The notes: generated from the letters alone by a model not told the origin. A DNA stretch of 35,188 nucleotides from Symbiodinium natans (GCA_905221605.1 CAJNDS010001093.1:1-35188); one strand, 5' to 3'; shown: positions 1 through 8,645, counted from the first letter of the stretch. A program made the numbers and translations.

Positions 1-26
1 GGGGGGGGGGGGGGGGGGGGGGGGGG
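1..26. repeat. poly-G run at window edge
   Basis: An uninterrupted run of 26 G. Shorter G or C runs recur at about 221, 1731, 10367, 17611 and 25904. It may be a real homopolymer or an assembly edge effect. Confidence 0.9.
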
Positions 27-123
27 CCGCTCTCCAATGAAAATGAGGTATCTGGAAGGAAGCGCTTGGTTCACAACAGCCTCCGATACGCCGGAATATG
101 ATCCGTTCCTTCGAATACAACAA

Positions 124-200
124 GCCCTAAACCCTCTAAGCCCTAAACCCTAAACCCTAAGCCCTAAACCCTAAACCCTAAACCCTAAACCCTAAACCCT
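124..200 (-). repeat. interstitial telomeric array, C strand
   Basis: About ten units of CCCTAAA with a few CCCTAAG variants. This is the plant-type telomere repeat known from dinoflagellates, here internal and without a chromosome end beside it. Confidence 0.9.
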
Positions 201-608
201 CCCCTTGACAGTGTACATATGGGGGGGGGGGGGAGACCTTCTTGGGGTCCTTGCTAGAAGGGGATCCTACAGTTTTGGGGGTCAATCTTCGGGGTCCCTT
301 AGTCTCGTAAACTCCCATCTCTTCCCATGATTCGGTAATCTACTCTAACGGAAGAATATTTGCTTTCCAGGGGGGTTGAACCTGGAGGTTTTTTGAAGTT
401 TAGGGGGAGGGGGTTGCCCAGAAATCTCCATAGCCATGGCCCTCAAGTAACGGATGGGCCTAAAATCTGCTCTAGTCATCAAGGAAGAAACCAGCATTAG
501 CCGCCAACAAGTATGAGTTCAGATATATCCCTATTACTAGGGTATATCCCTAGTTAACCTAAACCTTGCACCCAAAAGTCCTAATGTAAACTAAGGTATA
601 TTCCTTAA

Positions 609-785
609 ACCCCAAATACTAAACCCTAAACACCCTAAACACCGTAAACACCCTAAACACCCTAAACACCCTAAACACCCTAAACACTCTAAACACCCTA
701 AGCACCCTAAGCACCCTAAGCACCCTAAGCCCTAAAAGCCCCAAAACCCTACACCCTAAACCCTAGACCCTAAACCCTAAACCCT
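609..785 (-). repeat. telomere-variant array with 10-nt units
   Basis: Starts as CCCTAAA and passes into 10-nt ACACCCTAAA-type and CACCCTAAG units before returning to CCCTAAA. The longer unit appears to have been amplified locally from a variant telomere unit. Confidence 0.85.
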
Positions 786-831
786 GTTCCTCAACTAAGG
801 GGTCTTGGGCCCTCTGGGTGCACCGGCACAG

Positions 832-879
832 GCGCGGCAGCTGGTCGAGACATCCCTTGAGTTGCAAGAGAAGGCCAGG
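832..879 (+). CDS. short exon island (16 codons)
   Basis: An open frame ARQLVETSLELQEKAR lies between an acceptor (GGCACAG|GCG) and a GT donor (GCCAGG|GTTGAGGG) where the telomeric repeat begins. Both junctions are phase 0. The peptide is helix-like with no recognisable domain. C-strand telomeric repeat lies upstream and G-strand repeat downstream. The call is inferred from splice context and codon character; the parent gene is unknown. Confidence 0.35.
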
Positions 880-932
880 GTTGAGGGTTTAGGGTTTAGG
901 GTTTAGCGTTTAGGGATTAGGGTTTAGGGTTC
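880..932 (+). repeat. interstitial telomeric array, G strand
   Basis: About seven TTTAGGG units with single-base variants, directly following the GT donor of the 832-879 exon island. Confidence 0.85.
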
Positions 933-1258
933 AGCATCTCAAGTTCGAGCATTTACTAGGCCAGCAGTGTGTGTAGGCAACGGAACAAAACCCACCCGCC
1001 CAAAGAATCCCAGAACATTAAGAAAACAAAACGTTTATTAATTTCTGTTCAGACGCACCAAGAGGCCAAACAATCACACAGACCTCAAGTTATTCCATCC
1101 AGGAACCCTGACTCCTGACTCAGTCCTGTGCCCTGCTGGCTTCGTGGCTCGCTAAGCTGCAGTGCGTGAACACTGGGGGGCCAAAGGGGTCAGAGGGGCC
1201 GAAATGGATCAGATCACCAAATTCGTGCTGAACAACGGGGGGTAAAATTGACCAAATC

Positions 1259-1522
1259 GCCAAATTAGTGTTTAACATTTAGGTTTATATGGTAGAGAGG
1301 TTTAGGGTTAAGGTTTTAGGGTTGGGTTTAGGGTTCAGGTTTTGGGTTTAGTGTTTCGGGTTTAGGGTTTTGGGTTTTGGGTTTAGGGTTCAGGATTTAG
1401 CGTTTAGGGTTTCGGGTTTAGGGTTCAGGGCTCAGGTGGTGGGGGGAAGGTTCCTAAAATAGGGGTACCGTTCTTGAGGGTTGAGGGCTTGGGGCCCGGG
1501 GTTTAGGATTTGGGTGTTTAGG
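1259..1522 (+). repeat. degenerate telomeric repeats, G strand
   Basis: Scattered TTTAGGG, TTTCGGG, TTTTGGG and TTCAGGG units, partly in tandem. No coding frame is seen here. Confidence 0.75.
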
Positions 1523-1524
1523 GT

Positions 1525-2466
1525 CCCTACACCCTAAACCTCAAACCCTAAACCCTGCAAACCAAAAGCGGTTTCGGAACCGCTTCCTACGCCCTAAACC
1601 TAAACCTTTTACCCTGTATTCCCTACAAGCCCTGAAACTAAAGCCTAAACCCTAAACCCTAGCCCTAAACCCTATAAATCCCAAACCCTAGAAACCCTAA
1701 ACCCTACAAATCCTAAACCCCACCTTAACCCCCCCCCCCCCCCCGCAAGCCGCGCACCCTACAAACCAATACTTGGAGGTTCATGGGTAGTTCTAAAAGT
1801 AGGGATACAGTTATGGTAACTATACTCATAACCCTATTTAGGGTACTTATAACCTTACTCAGAACTACCCATAACCTAAAAGTAGGGCCTAACAAAAACT
1901 CTAAAAAAAACCCAAAAACCTAAAAAAAAAAAAAAAACAAAGAGCCCTAAACACCCTAAAGACCCTGAAAGCCCTAAAATCCCTACAAGCCAAATGGGTT
2001 TGGGAACCAATCCCTTTATTCCCTGAACCCTAGAAGCCCTGAACCCTAAAAACCCTAAAAACCCTAAGCCCCAACCTTACATCCCCCCAACACCGCACAC
2101 CCTACAAACCAATAGGGCTTCCCAAAACCCTAAAAACCCTAAAAACCCTAAGACCGCAAAAACCCTAAAACCACAAAAACCCTGAGCAACCCTAGAAAAC
2201 CCTGAAAAAACCTAAAAGCCCTAAAAGCCCTAAAAGCCCTAGTTTGTAGGTTGGCGAACGCCTAAGCCCTGAACCGCATAAACCCGAAACCCTAAACCAT
2301 AAGCCCTGACAACCCTAACCCTAAAACCCCAAAGACCCTACAAACCCAATAGGGTTTCGGAGACCTAAAAGCCCCAAAAACCCTAAAAGTCCTAAAAAAA
2401 CACAAAGACCCTATAAACCCAATGGGGTTATGGGAAACCCTAAACCCTAAACCCTAAACCCTAAAC
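1525..2466 (-). repeat. long degenerate telomeric region, C strand
   Basis: Nearly 950 bp dominated by CCCTAAA and derivatives such as CCCTAAAA, CCCTACAA and CCCTGAAA, with a poly-C run at 1731-1744 and a MITE at 1771-1886. A phrase close to CCCTACAAACCAATAGGG recurs several times (near 1550, 1980, 2100, 2340 and 2410), so part of the region spread by local duplication. No gene is seen. Confidence 0.7.
1771..1886. mobile_element. MITE family A, copy 1
   Basis: Left end ACTTGGAGGTTCATGGGTAG is the inverse of the right end CTACCCATAACCT..AGTAGG. The 70-bp core (TATGGTAACTATACTC..CCCTATTTAGGGTACTT) is shared with the copy at 9413-9576. It is non-coding. Confidence 0.75.
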
Positions 2467-2491
2467 AGGCCTGCCGGCTCCTCCCCCGCAG

Positions 2492-2567
2492 CGCCGTGCG
2501 CCGGCAGCGCCTGGCGGCTGCTTTAGGTGCCTGCGACGCGGTGGCGGGGAAGCCCAGGGAAATTTAG
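2492..2567 (+). CDS. exon island between telomeric arrays
   Basis: A strong acceptor (GGCTCCTCCCCCGCAG|C) opens a GC-rich frame reading AVRRQRLAAALGACDAVAGK followed by PREI. The stop TAG comes from the first downstream TTTAGGG unit, so the true exon probably ends at a donor around 2556-2560, where the candidate is GA-type. C-strand repeat lies upstream and G-strand repeat downstream. No domain is recognised. Confidence 0.35.
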
Positions 2568-2657
2568 GGTTTAGGGTTTAGGGTTTAGGGTTTAGGGTTT
2601 AGGGTTTGGGGTTTAGGGTTTAGGGTTTCGGGTTTAGGGTTTCGGGTTTAGGGTTCA
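2564..2657 (+). repeat. interstitial telomeric array, G strand
   Basis: About thirteen TTTAGGG units, the last few altered to TTTCGGG. Confidence 0.9.
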
Positions 2658-2931
2658 AGGGGTGTGTGGCGGGTGTATGAGGTATATGAGTGCATATGGG
2701 TCATAGGGCGTGTGAGTCTTTTTCAAGAGTGTTTAGGGTTTGCTCTGTGTTCGGGGTCCATGGGGTTGATAAGCCTTTGAGGGCTCATTTAGGGTTTACA
2801 GGGGTTACGGAGGCGGGGGGTTCTTAGGCTTCAGGGCTTAAATTTGGATGTGTTCAAAGTGTTTATCTCATGTTTCAATCATATGAAGCAGGGTTTATAT
2901 TGCTGTTCTTGGTGAGTGTTTATAAGGCTCC

Positions 2932-3004
2932 TTTTTTTTATACTGGTGAGTGTATATATTTGGTGTCCTTTTGGGGATACAAGAAATATAAACCTTGGCT
3001 CAAG
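2932..3004 (+). repeat. 5' terminal direct repeat of the OTU/RapZ unit
   Basis: Shares GGTGAGTGTAT, CCTTTTGGGG, ATACAAGAAATATAAACC in the same order and spacing with 7919-7992. A half-copy (GGTGAGTGTTTATA) lies just upstream at 2911-2924, so the repeat is partly duplicated at both ends. Confidence 0.7.
2995..3004 (+). other. possible relic spliced-leader end
   Basis: TTGGCTCAAG matches the last ten bases of the 22-nt dinoflagellate spliced leader. Relic leaders upstream of ORFs are known to mark genes re-integrated from mRNA. The match is short and lies within the terminal repeat, whose 3' copy does not keep it, so chance or secondary mutation is possible. Confidence 0.3.
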
Positions 3005-3078
3005 GTGGCCTGTCCCTTCCCGGGGGTGAGCTGTTAGTTAGTTGCTTTTGCGTGGTCCCTTTCCCTTGGATTAGGATC

Positions 3079-3132
3079 ATGGCAGCCGACTACAAAGCCA
3101 GGCCCAGGAAACAGAGATCTATTTCTCTCTGA
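3079..3132 (+). CDS. upstream mini-ORF (17 aa) overlapping the OTU ORF start
   Basis: ATG at 3079 opens MAADYKARPRKQRSISL and stops at TGA 3130-3132, which shares its A with the ATG of the next ORF (TGATG). This is a termination-reinitiation arrangement and could set translation of the downstream ORF. No ribosome-binding evidence exists; it could be a chance ORF. Confidence 0.3.
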   Translation: MAADYKARPRKQRSISL

Positions 3133-4841
3133 TGCTCATGGTTGCGAGCTTGTGTGGCACGACCCATGCCTGCTCTCTGTACCCATGTGAGTATCATATC
3201 AGCACAGGACACAACGAGACGAATTGGTTCTCGAAGAACCGAATCTTGCACTCACGAGCTTTTACAAATGAAGCAAACAAGTCAAACATGCCAATGCTTA
3301 AATTCAATGCTATACCGTATCTCGCGTGCAGCGAGAATGATATGTGCCATGCATGCAATGAACATATGTTGCGCTGTCAAAGCAACCCTACTTGTAGACA
3401 GTCTCACAGACATGTTGTCTACCCTGTTGCCGAGACATGGGTGTCCCGTCAACATGAGTGGATGCTGTGGGCTGAAGTGGGACGGCGCCTGACCCATCAG
3501 GACATTGATCTTGTTCACCGCTACTTCCAATGGCCGGAACAACGTATCACATATTTCGAGCAGACACTCACTCAGCAAAAACCTTTTATGGTTTTCTTCA
3601 GCTTTGTTTCTCTTTTGCAGCAAATTTGCCAGCACATTTGTGAGCAAAAACCTTTTGCATTTCGAAAAGTCAAGGCAAACTTTAACAGATGTCTGATGAA
3701 CACTCTTGATGACGTGATGAAGGGCTTTCAGGAGTGGGAAGTTCGCCTCACTTTACTTATCTGGGCTTATGTGTGGGACGTGATTGTCCTCATTCTCTAT
3801 GGGGAAAAAAGACGAGGTCGAAAACTTAATGCCAGTGGGACGGCATCACGTTCCAAAAGTGCACAATCAACTGGGTGGTTTCTCGGGGCGTTCATGTCCT
3901 TCTTGGTCAGGTTAAGCCGGGTTGCTCTGTTGGTTTATGTTGCGAACTTGGCAGGTAAGTGTAGCACGCCAGCTGTGCTGCTTCAACACCCTTCAGACAG
4001 CAAAACCAGCAGGCCTTCGCGTAATGTTTGGGATCAGTTTCCGAATCTTTATGTGATCAAGGATTCAAATAGAAGAGAGCACTTCGGGACTCATGTTGAT
4101 TGTTTTCAGGGAGACCTTGAAAAGACTTTGCGGTTCAATCGAGTCATTGGAGATGGCAATTGTCTCTGGAGAGCTATTGCTGCACAAACGCCAACGCGCA
4201 TGAAGTGGTATACTCTCAAAAGACAAACCATCGCTTACATGAAGACACAAGCAAGCGAAGCAAATCAACAAGAGCTTCTGCTGCATGTTGAAAAGTTGGC
4301 CAAGAGAAACGCTTGGGGCAATTTACTTGCCATACTTGGTGCTACCTCTCTTCTAGGCGTACCCATCTTCGTGACTGCTGGTGGACAAGTGATAAGATGC
4401 CTGCCTGGGTCGAACTCGGCTGCGAAGAGGAAGGGCATCTATCTTCACTACAGTAACTTCCACTTTAGTGTGCTTGACCCAAAGTCAATCTCGAGTATTC
4501 CGTACTTTGGTGGAGATGAGCGATCCTACAGCCTCGGGCAGTTCACTGCTATCCCGATAGATAATTACCCGAAACACAAAGCTGTCATGCAGTATAGCAG
4601 AGGGATTTGTCACTCCAAACGTACCAGCGGCAGATGTTGTCGGCTGGCTAAGTTGCGTGCTGACTGTACATTCTCAGCTTGCGCTCCACAAATATGTAAA
4701 ACTGGTTTGCCGCAGACAAGGGCTGAAAGCACAAATTTGAGTCTCACTTTCGTCTCACCAACAATGGTCGGTGGTGGCAGTGGCAAGCCAATTTACAAAC
4801 CAGCCGGCAATCCTTCACCAACCTCACGGGAGGAGACTTGA
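3132..4841 (+). CDS. membrane-anchored OTU-family cysteine protease-like protein
   Basis: The protein has 569 residues. Residues 66-88 hold a Cys cluster (C-x5-C-x2-C-x6-C-x5-C) that could bind a metal. Hydrophobic segments at about 206-226 and 247-275 look like a membrane hairpin. An OTU-type domain follows at about 335-455: D341-G-N-C344 with LWRA matches the catalytic Cys loop, and H444 in HFSVL matches the catalytic His, about 100 residues later, as in short OTU domains. OTU proteases usually remove ubiquitin or process polyproteins; which applies here is unknown. The start ATG overlaps the mini-ORF stop. The last 101 bases overlap the next frame (+1), which lacks an early ATG, so the two may be expressed as a fusion by frameshift or splicing. 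The OTU call is fairly confident; the role is inferred. Confidence 0.7.
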   Translation: MLMVASLCGTTHACSLYPCEYHISTGHNETNWFSKNRILHSRAFTNEANKSNMPMLKFNAIPYLACSENDMCHACNEHMLRCQSNPTCRQSHRHVVYPVAETWVSRQHEWMLWAEVGRRLTHQDIDLVHRYFQWPEQRITYFEQTLTQQKPFMVFFSFVSLLQQICQHICEQKPFAFRKVKANFNRCLMNTLDDVMKGFQEWEVRLTLLIWAYVWDVIVLILYGEKRRGRKLNASGTASRSKSAQSTGWFLGAFMSFLVRLSRVALLVYVANLAGKCSTPAVLLQHPSDSKTSRPSRNVWDQFPNLYVIKDSNRREHFGTHVDCFQGDLEKTLRFNRVIGDGNCLWRAIAAQTPTRMKWYTLKRQTIAYMKTQASEANQQELLLHVEKLAKRNAWGNLLAILGATSLLGVPIFVTAGGQVIRCLPGSNSAAKRKGIYLHYSNFHFSVLDPKSISSIPYFGGDERSYSLGQFTAIPIDNYPKHKAVMQYSRGICHSKRTSGRCCRLAKLRADCTFSACAPQICKTGLPQTRAESTNLSLTFVSPTMVGGGSGKPIYKPAGNPSPTSREET

Positions 4842-7509
4842 TGAATCGTTTGCAGCACAGGTGGAGCGTATCGCAAAAGCAAAGATAAGTTCTGTGCCTG
4901 CAGCGTTTCGCAATCATCCTACGCCTACGCCTTCACAAACAAAGGCTGTGGAGGTGCCTCAAACTGAGGGGTCTACAAGCGTGCTCAAGGCTACACCAAT
5001 GAAGAGGAGACCGCCTACTCCGCCTCAAAGACCAACGCGTAATCCCAGCGCTGCGCCGAATTTGGTATTGGACTCACCAAAGGCTGTACCTGCGCCCGCT
5101 GCCAATGCTCCGGCGACGACGCCTAAGCATAAGGCTGTGCCGCGAGCTGCTTCTGTTGTGGTATCCTCCGCCATTGGGGGAATGACGCCCTCGGAGCCTG
5201 CTCACCCGCCTGCTCCACCAAACTCTGAGGTCAGGGTTTTGCACATCCTCTCAGAGGGTGCACGTTTCAGAGTGGCTTATCCGTGGGAGACCAGAAGCAA
5301 CTGTTGGGTACAGAGGGATGTGCGTTGGTTGCGTGATGTGACCGAAGAGAGTACCGACTACTCACACATTGGCACATACATGGACACCATCAGCAAATTC
5401 CTTCGCAATCCACAATTTTTGCAGGAAGTCAAGGATGCGCTTAAGCTGGCAGTGGAGTCTGAGCACTCAAACGTTGCGCTCGCTTTTAAATGCACAAGTG
5501 GTAGACACAGATCTGTAGCGCTCGCTGCAGTTGCTAGGGATATCATGCGGATCGCCTATCCTGAAGTTCAAATCCATGTGACGCACACTGCAGCCCCGCA
5601 CTGGGCTCCGCAGATTAAGTGTGCAGGTCAGTGTAGCAGATGCACCATGATTCTCACCAATCCACCGCCGCTCTATAGCCAAACGGTTGAGAGGCTGGCG
5701 CGCGAATTCATTGTCGAGCTGCGCGAGAGGTATATGCAGGGTTTGTTGCCAGGGCAGTCTGAAGTACAACCTGTCACGTGCACTCATGCTCCTGAATCAG
5801 TTCCCGGAGGCAATACCCGTAGCAACTATGTCATTGCGCAAGAATACCAACTTAGCCGCATTCCCATTGCAAGCGTTGATGGCACTTGCTGCAACCAGCA
5901 TTTGTGCACAACTTGCACGCCTAATGTCCCTGCACGCCCGTACAACTCAGCAAAAACCAATTTGGAGTTTGGAAAAAATTGCTTATCAACACCAGACACC
6001 GAAAGCAATTTACAGCAAGCAGCCTCCCCTCTTTCTTGGTTCCTTAAGTTTGCGGTTTTGGCTCTCTGTATCTTTATCCATGTTGTAAGGAAGGACAGTG
6101 CGTTTAGACTTCACCATCATGGAGCTGACGCTCGCATCAGCGCGTTACATCAAGCACTAATAGGCGGTATGGACTCCTCTACTGGTGTTGATCCTCAGCT
6201 GTTTGAAGCCCTAAGTCCCATTCCCAATTCGGAAGATGACGTTGATGTTGATGATTTAGTTGCTTTCTACACTTCTTTACAACGCAGCTCTGAGCACAAC
6301 CTTCTTGTTCCTTCATTTGAGTACAAGCCGGAGCATTCACTATCCTGGGTTGGAGCACAAAAAGATTTCAGCGACGCAATTTCTGAGCATTCGCTGGTTG
6401 CCGCGACGCAAATTGATGACAGTTCTGAAACTTGGCAGGCTCAAAGTTCGGATGACCGTACTCGAACTTGGCACTGTAGCACACCGCCAGCTAAAAGAAG
6501 GTGTTTGCAAGCTCCTTTTTCGCATGGCGTTGATGGCCGGCTCAGTTTGCGCCCTAGCAATTGTGACGTTACCTTGCTTTCCAGAAACACTGATAGTGAA
6601 GCATCTAGCATACAAAACTTTCTTGAGACCAAAGGAAACATGGATGAGTCAAATCAATCCAACGTCCCGCTATTACTTCCCACATTGCATCTTGCTTTTG
6701 GTCAGCTTCAGCGCCGTCAGTCATGTGTCGAAACATTACATGAACATGCACAAATTTGGCCAGATTTGGATTACAACAACGATCACGACAGTTCATCTTC
6801 GCATTTTTGGAGTCATTGGAGCATTGACTCCGATGGACACATGTTTCCAGGTAGGCAGCCGATTTGTGGAACCAATCCTCTGTCTGCCAGCGTCACACCT
6901 ACGTCGCAAAAGGCTCCCAGCGAAGTCTTGCGCGAACTCGACAACAGATTTGCGAGTGTTGAACCAAGTTATTCCTGGCACGCTGATTCTTCTCACCCTT
7001 CTCTCGACTCTCTTCTTCACGCGCTCATGGACCAGCCCTCGCTTGAGATCACCATGCCAGGAGGAGCCGAGGCTTCAGATGGATTCCTCCCAAACAAGGT
7101 TGATGTCAGTCGCATGGTTCAAAAACTGAAATCGGTTCCTCACAAGCTTCAACCTAAACAGGTTCGCATGCTACTTTTGGCTGATAGTCGTCTTTTAGCC
7201 AAAATCCAGAAAACCTCGGATGTCAAGCAACTTTTGCAGTGTATCACTGCTGCTGGAGTACGCATGGGCATCCTTGCCAAAGGTGCGCAGGATGAAGCTA
7301 ACAAATTTCAGCATACTACGCAATCTGAACAAGGTGGTGACACTGACAAAAATGATAGTAACACCAGTGCCTCGCATCATAAGGGTAAAGGAACTAGCCA
7401 AGGCAAAACCCACCATGCTAATGTCGCCGACCCGTTGGGTAGTTTCAGCGGGAAAAGCAAGGGAAAAGGCAAAAGCAGTGAAGCCTCCACTGGTAAAGGG
7501 GAGATATGA
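4771..7509 (+). CDS. RapZ-C-like / Cx5R-motif protein with GK-rich tail
   Basis: The frame is open from 4741, but the first in-frame ATG is only at 4999 (residue 77 if counted from the GTG at 4771). A +1 shift at the preceding TGA (4839-4841) would fuse it to the OTU protein. Residues 1-150 are Pro/Ala-rich and probably disordered. Residues about 152-300 resemble the C-terminal domain of the bacterial RNase adaptor RapZ: FKC241-TSGRHRSVALA with downstream VTHTAAPHW, followed by C-x3-C-x2-C. C241-x5-R also fits a phosphatase P-loop, so that reading stays open. A hydrophobic segment at about 420-441 could span a membrane. An acidic patch (EDDVDVDD) follows. The C-terminal 50 residues are rich in Gly, Lys and Ser (GKSKGKGKSS) and could bind RNA. 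Its role in the unit is unknown. Confidence 0.65.
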   Translation: MVAVASQFTNQPAILHQPHGRRLDESFAAQVERIAKAKISSVPAAFRNHPTPTPSQTKAVEVPQTEGSTSVLKATPMKRRPPTPPQRPTRNPSAAPNLVLDSPKAVPAPAANAPATTPKHKAVPRAASVVVSSAIGGMTPSEPAHPPAPPNSEVRVLHILSEGARFRVAYPWETRSNCWVQRDVRWLRDVTEESTDYSHIGTYMDTISKFLRNPQFLQEVKDALKLAVESEHSNVALAFKCTSGRHRSVALAAVARDIMRIAYPEVQIHVTHTAAPHWAPQIKCAGQCSRCTMILTNPPPLYSQTVERLAREFIVELRERYMQGLLPGQSEVQPVTCTHAPESVPGGNTRSNYVIAQEYQLSRIPIASVDGTCCNQHLCTTCTPNVPARPYNSAKTNLEFGKNCLSTPDTESNLQQAASPLSWFLKFAVLALCIFIHVVRKDSAFRLHHHGADARISALHQALIGGMDSSTGVDPQLFEALSPIPNSEDDVDVDDLVAFYTSLQRSSEHNLLVPSFEYKPEHSLSWVGAQKDFSDAISEHSLVAATQIDDSSETWQAQSSDDRTRTWHCSTPPAKRRCLQAPFSHGVDGRLSLRPSNCDVTLLSRNTDSEASSIQNFLETKGNMDESNQSNVPLLLPTLHLAFGQLQRRQSCVETLHEHAQIWPDLDYNNDHDSSSSHFWSHWSIDSDGHMFPGRQPICGTNPLSASVTPTSQKAPSEVLRELDNRFASVEPSYSWHADSSHPSLDSLLHALMDQPSLEITMPGGAEASDGFLPNKVDVSRMVQKLKSVPHKLQPKQVRMLLLADSRLLAKIQKTSDVKQLLQCITAAGVRMGILAKGAQDEANKFQHTTQSEQGGDTDKNDSNTSASHHKGKGTSQGKTHHANVADPLGSFSGKSKGKGKSSEASTGKGEI

Positions 7510-7537
7510 ATGCTTCAAAAAACATTTTCTCAGGGTG

Positions 7538-7777
7538 ATGGAGCTTGCTCATTTAAACGATGCACGCCTTCCACACATCCTTTCCTCTGAGTGGACAATG
7601 GATTTCCGTTGTCATTTCTGTAAGCGACAGATTTTCTTCTGCAAAGCTCCTGACATGCTTCAATATTTTTGCTTCAAAGCTGTGCTGCTTGATGCAGACA
7701 CGGTCACTGATTGGGTTCAACGCTTTGATGACACCATTGACTCTATCTCATCTATCCTTGCGAAGCTTAACCATTGA
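7538..7777 (+). CDS. small Cys-rich protein (ORF3 of the unit)
   Basis: The frame is +1 relative to the preceding ORF and already open across its TGA stop (7507-7509), as at the first junction. From ATG 7538 it gives 79 residues with FRCHFCKRQIFFC (C-x2-C-x6-C), LQYFC, and an amphipathic C-terminus (DWVQRFDDTIDSISSILAKL). It could be a small zinc-binding protein or the C-terminal extension of ORF2 after a +1 shift. No family is recognised. Confidence 0.45.
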   Translation: MELAHLNDARLPHILSSEWTMDFRCHFCKRQIFFCKAPDMLQYFCFKAVLLDADTVTDWVQRFDDTIDSISSILAKLNH

Positions 7778-7884
7778 TCAGTTAATTCACGTTCTCGACC
7801 ACTGATGTTGTGCGCTTGCTAACCGTGCTTAGTACAAATCTAAGCTGTCTCACCTTGATATGATTCACGACCTCCGGTCCGCAG

Positions 7885-7992
7885 TACAAGAAATATAAAC
7901 CTTACCTCATATAAGTTTCTTTTTAATATTGGTGAGCGTATACCTTGGGTATCCTTTTGGGGGTACGAGAAATATAAACCCTGCTTGATATG
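7885..7992 (+). repeat. 3' terminal direct repeats of the OTU/RapZ unit
   Basis: Two successive copies of the TACAAGAAATATAAACC phrase (7885-7901 and 7964-7980, the second with TACGAG) are separated by TTTTTAATATTGGTGAGCG..CCTTTTGGGGG. The second is collinear with 2932-3004. Confidence 0.7.
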
Positions 7993-8021
7993 GAGGAAGT
8001 ACAAATCGTATGGGAGCGGTT

Positions 8022-8114
8022 GAGAAGGGACTAGAGGTCTACATTAGGGTTTAGGGTTTAGGGTTTAGGGTTTAGGGTTTAGGGTTTAGTAAGAGAAGGG
8101 ACTAGAGGTCTACA
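8022..8114 (+). repeat. telomeric insert flanked by a perfect 22-bp duplication
   Basis: The 22-mer beginning GAGAAGGGACTAGAGGTC occurs identically at 8022-8043 and 8093-8114. Between the copies lie 49 bp: TTAGGG, then TTTAGGG units, ending TTTAGTAA. This is the pattern of an insertion with target duplication. Confidence 0.85.
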
Positions 8115-8169
8115 GCAGGATCCAGGAATGAGGTCTCGGGTTGTTTGGGCTCTTGAGCTGCTAGAGCCG

Positions 8170-8294
8170 ATCTAGGGCTTATTTATCGGCTTTAGGCTTT
8201 AGGCTTTAGGCTTTAGGCTTTAGGGTTTAGGGTTTAGGGTCCGGGTTGTTTAAGGTTTAGGGTTTAGGGTTTAGGGTTTAGGGTTTAGGGTTTC
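8170..8294 (+). repeat. telomeric and variant (TTTAGGC) array, G strand
   Basis: Four to five TTTAGGC units near 8190-8222 run into TTTAGGG units up to 8294, interrupted by CCGGGTTGTTTAAGG. Confidence 0.85.
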
Positions 8295-8410
8295 TCCAAG
8301 CTGTCGTCTTCAGAGTGAGGCAACCTACTGATTTAGGAAGCCTCCAAGCAAGGACTGCAGAGCACTGGTGTGAAAGAGCACCTGCCCGCCCCCACTCCCT
8401 GCCCCCTGCT

Positions 8411-8518
8411 TTGAGGTTCATGGTTAGTTTTAAAGTAAGGTTATAAGTACCCTGAATAGGGTTAGAAGTATAGCTGCCATAGTTATAGACCTTTTGTATC
8501 TACTCATGAACCTCCAGG
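8411..8518. mobile_element. MITE family A, copy 2
   Basis: Ends TTGAGGTTCATGGTTAGTTT and CTACTCATGAACCTCCA are inverted repeats; the core has GGTTATAAGTACCCTGAATAGGG, a rearranged version of the family A core. Confidence 0.6.
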
Positions 8519-8645
8519 TGCCCCTCAAGAAGCACCCCGCGCTGTTAAGGAATCCCAGAAGCGACATGGCCTGCAGCTGTCGCACCTCGTTGAGGCAACT
8601 CTGCTGACAGCACAAGGGCGCAGCAAACGTGGCTACAGTTCAAGG

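Larger units (their letters stand above)
2932..7992 (+). mobile_element. three-ORF unit bounded by direct repeats
   Basis: Related repeats of about 70 bp at 2932-3004 and 7919-7992 are in direct orientation and enclose three consecutive plus-strand frames (OTU-like; RapZ-C-like; small Cys-rich). The unit is more AT-rich, with more A/T third positions than the exons around it, and is free of telomeric repeats, in contrast to both sides. No reverse transcriptase, integrase, transposase or RNA polymerase motif is seen. It may be a non-autonomous mobile or virus-like unit, a retrocopied polycistronic mRNA, or a fast-evolving host locus. Mobile status is inferred from the terminal repeats, compactness and composition. 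Confidence 0.45.

Noticed and set aside
600-785. CRISPR-like array
   Set aside because: Units are contiguous telomere variants with no unique spacers.
2932-7992. LTR retrotransposon or known RNA virus integration
   Set aside because: No reverse transcriptase, RNase H, integrase, RdRp or capsid motif is visible in any frame, and the terminal repeats are too short for typical LTRs.
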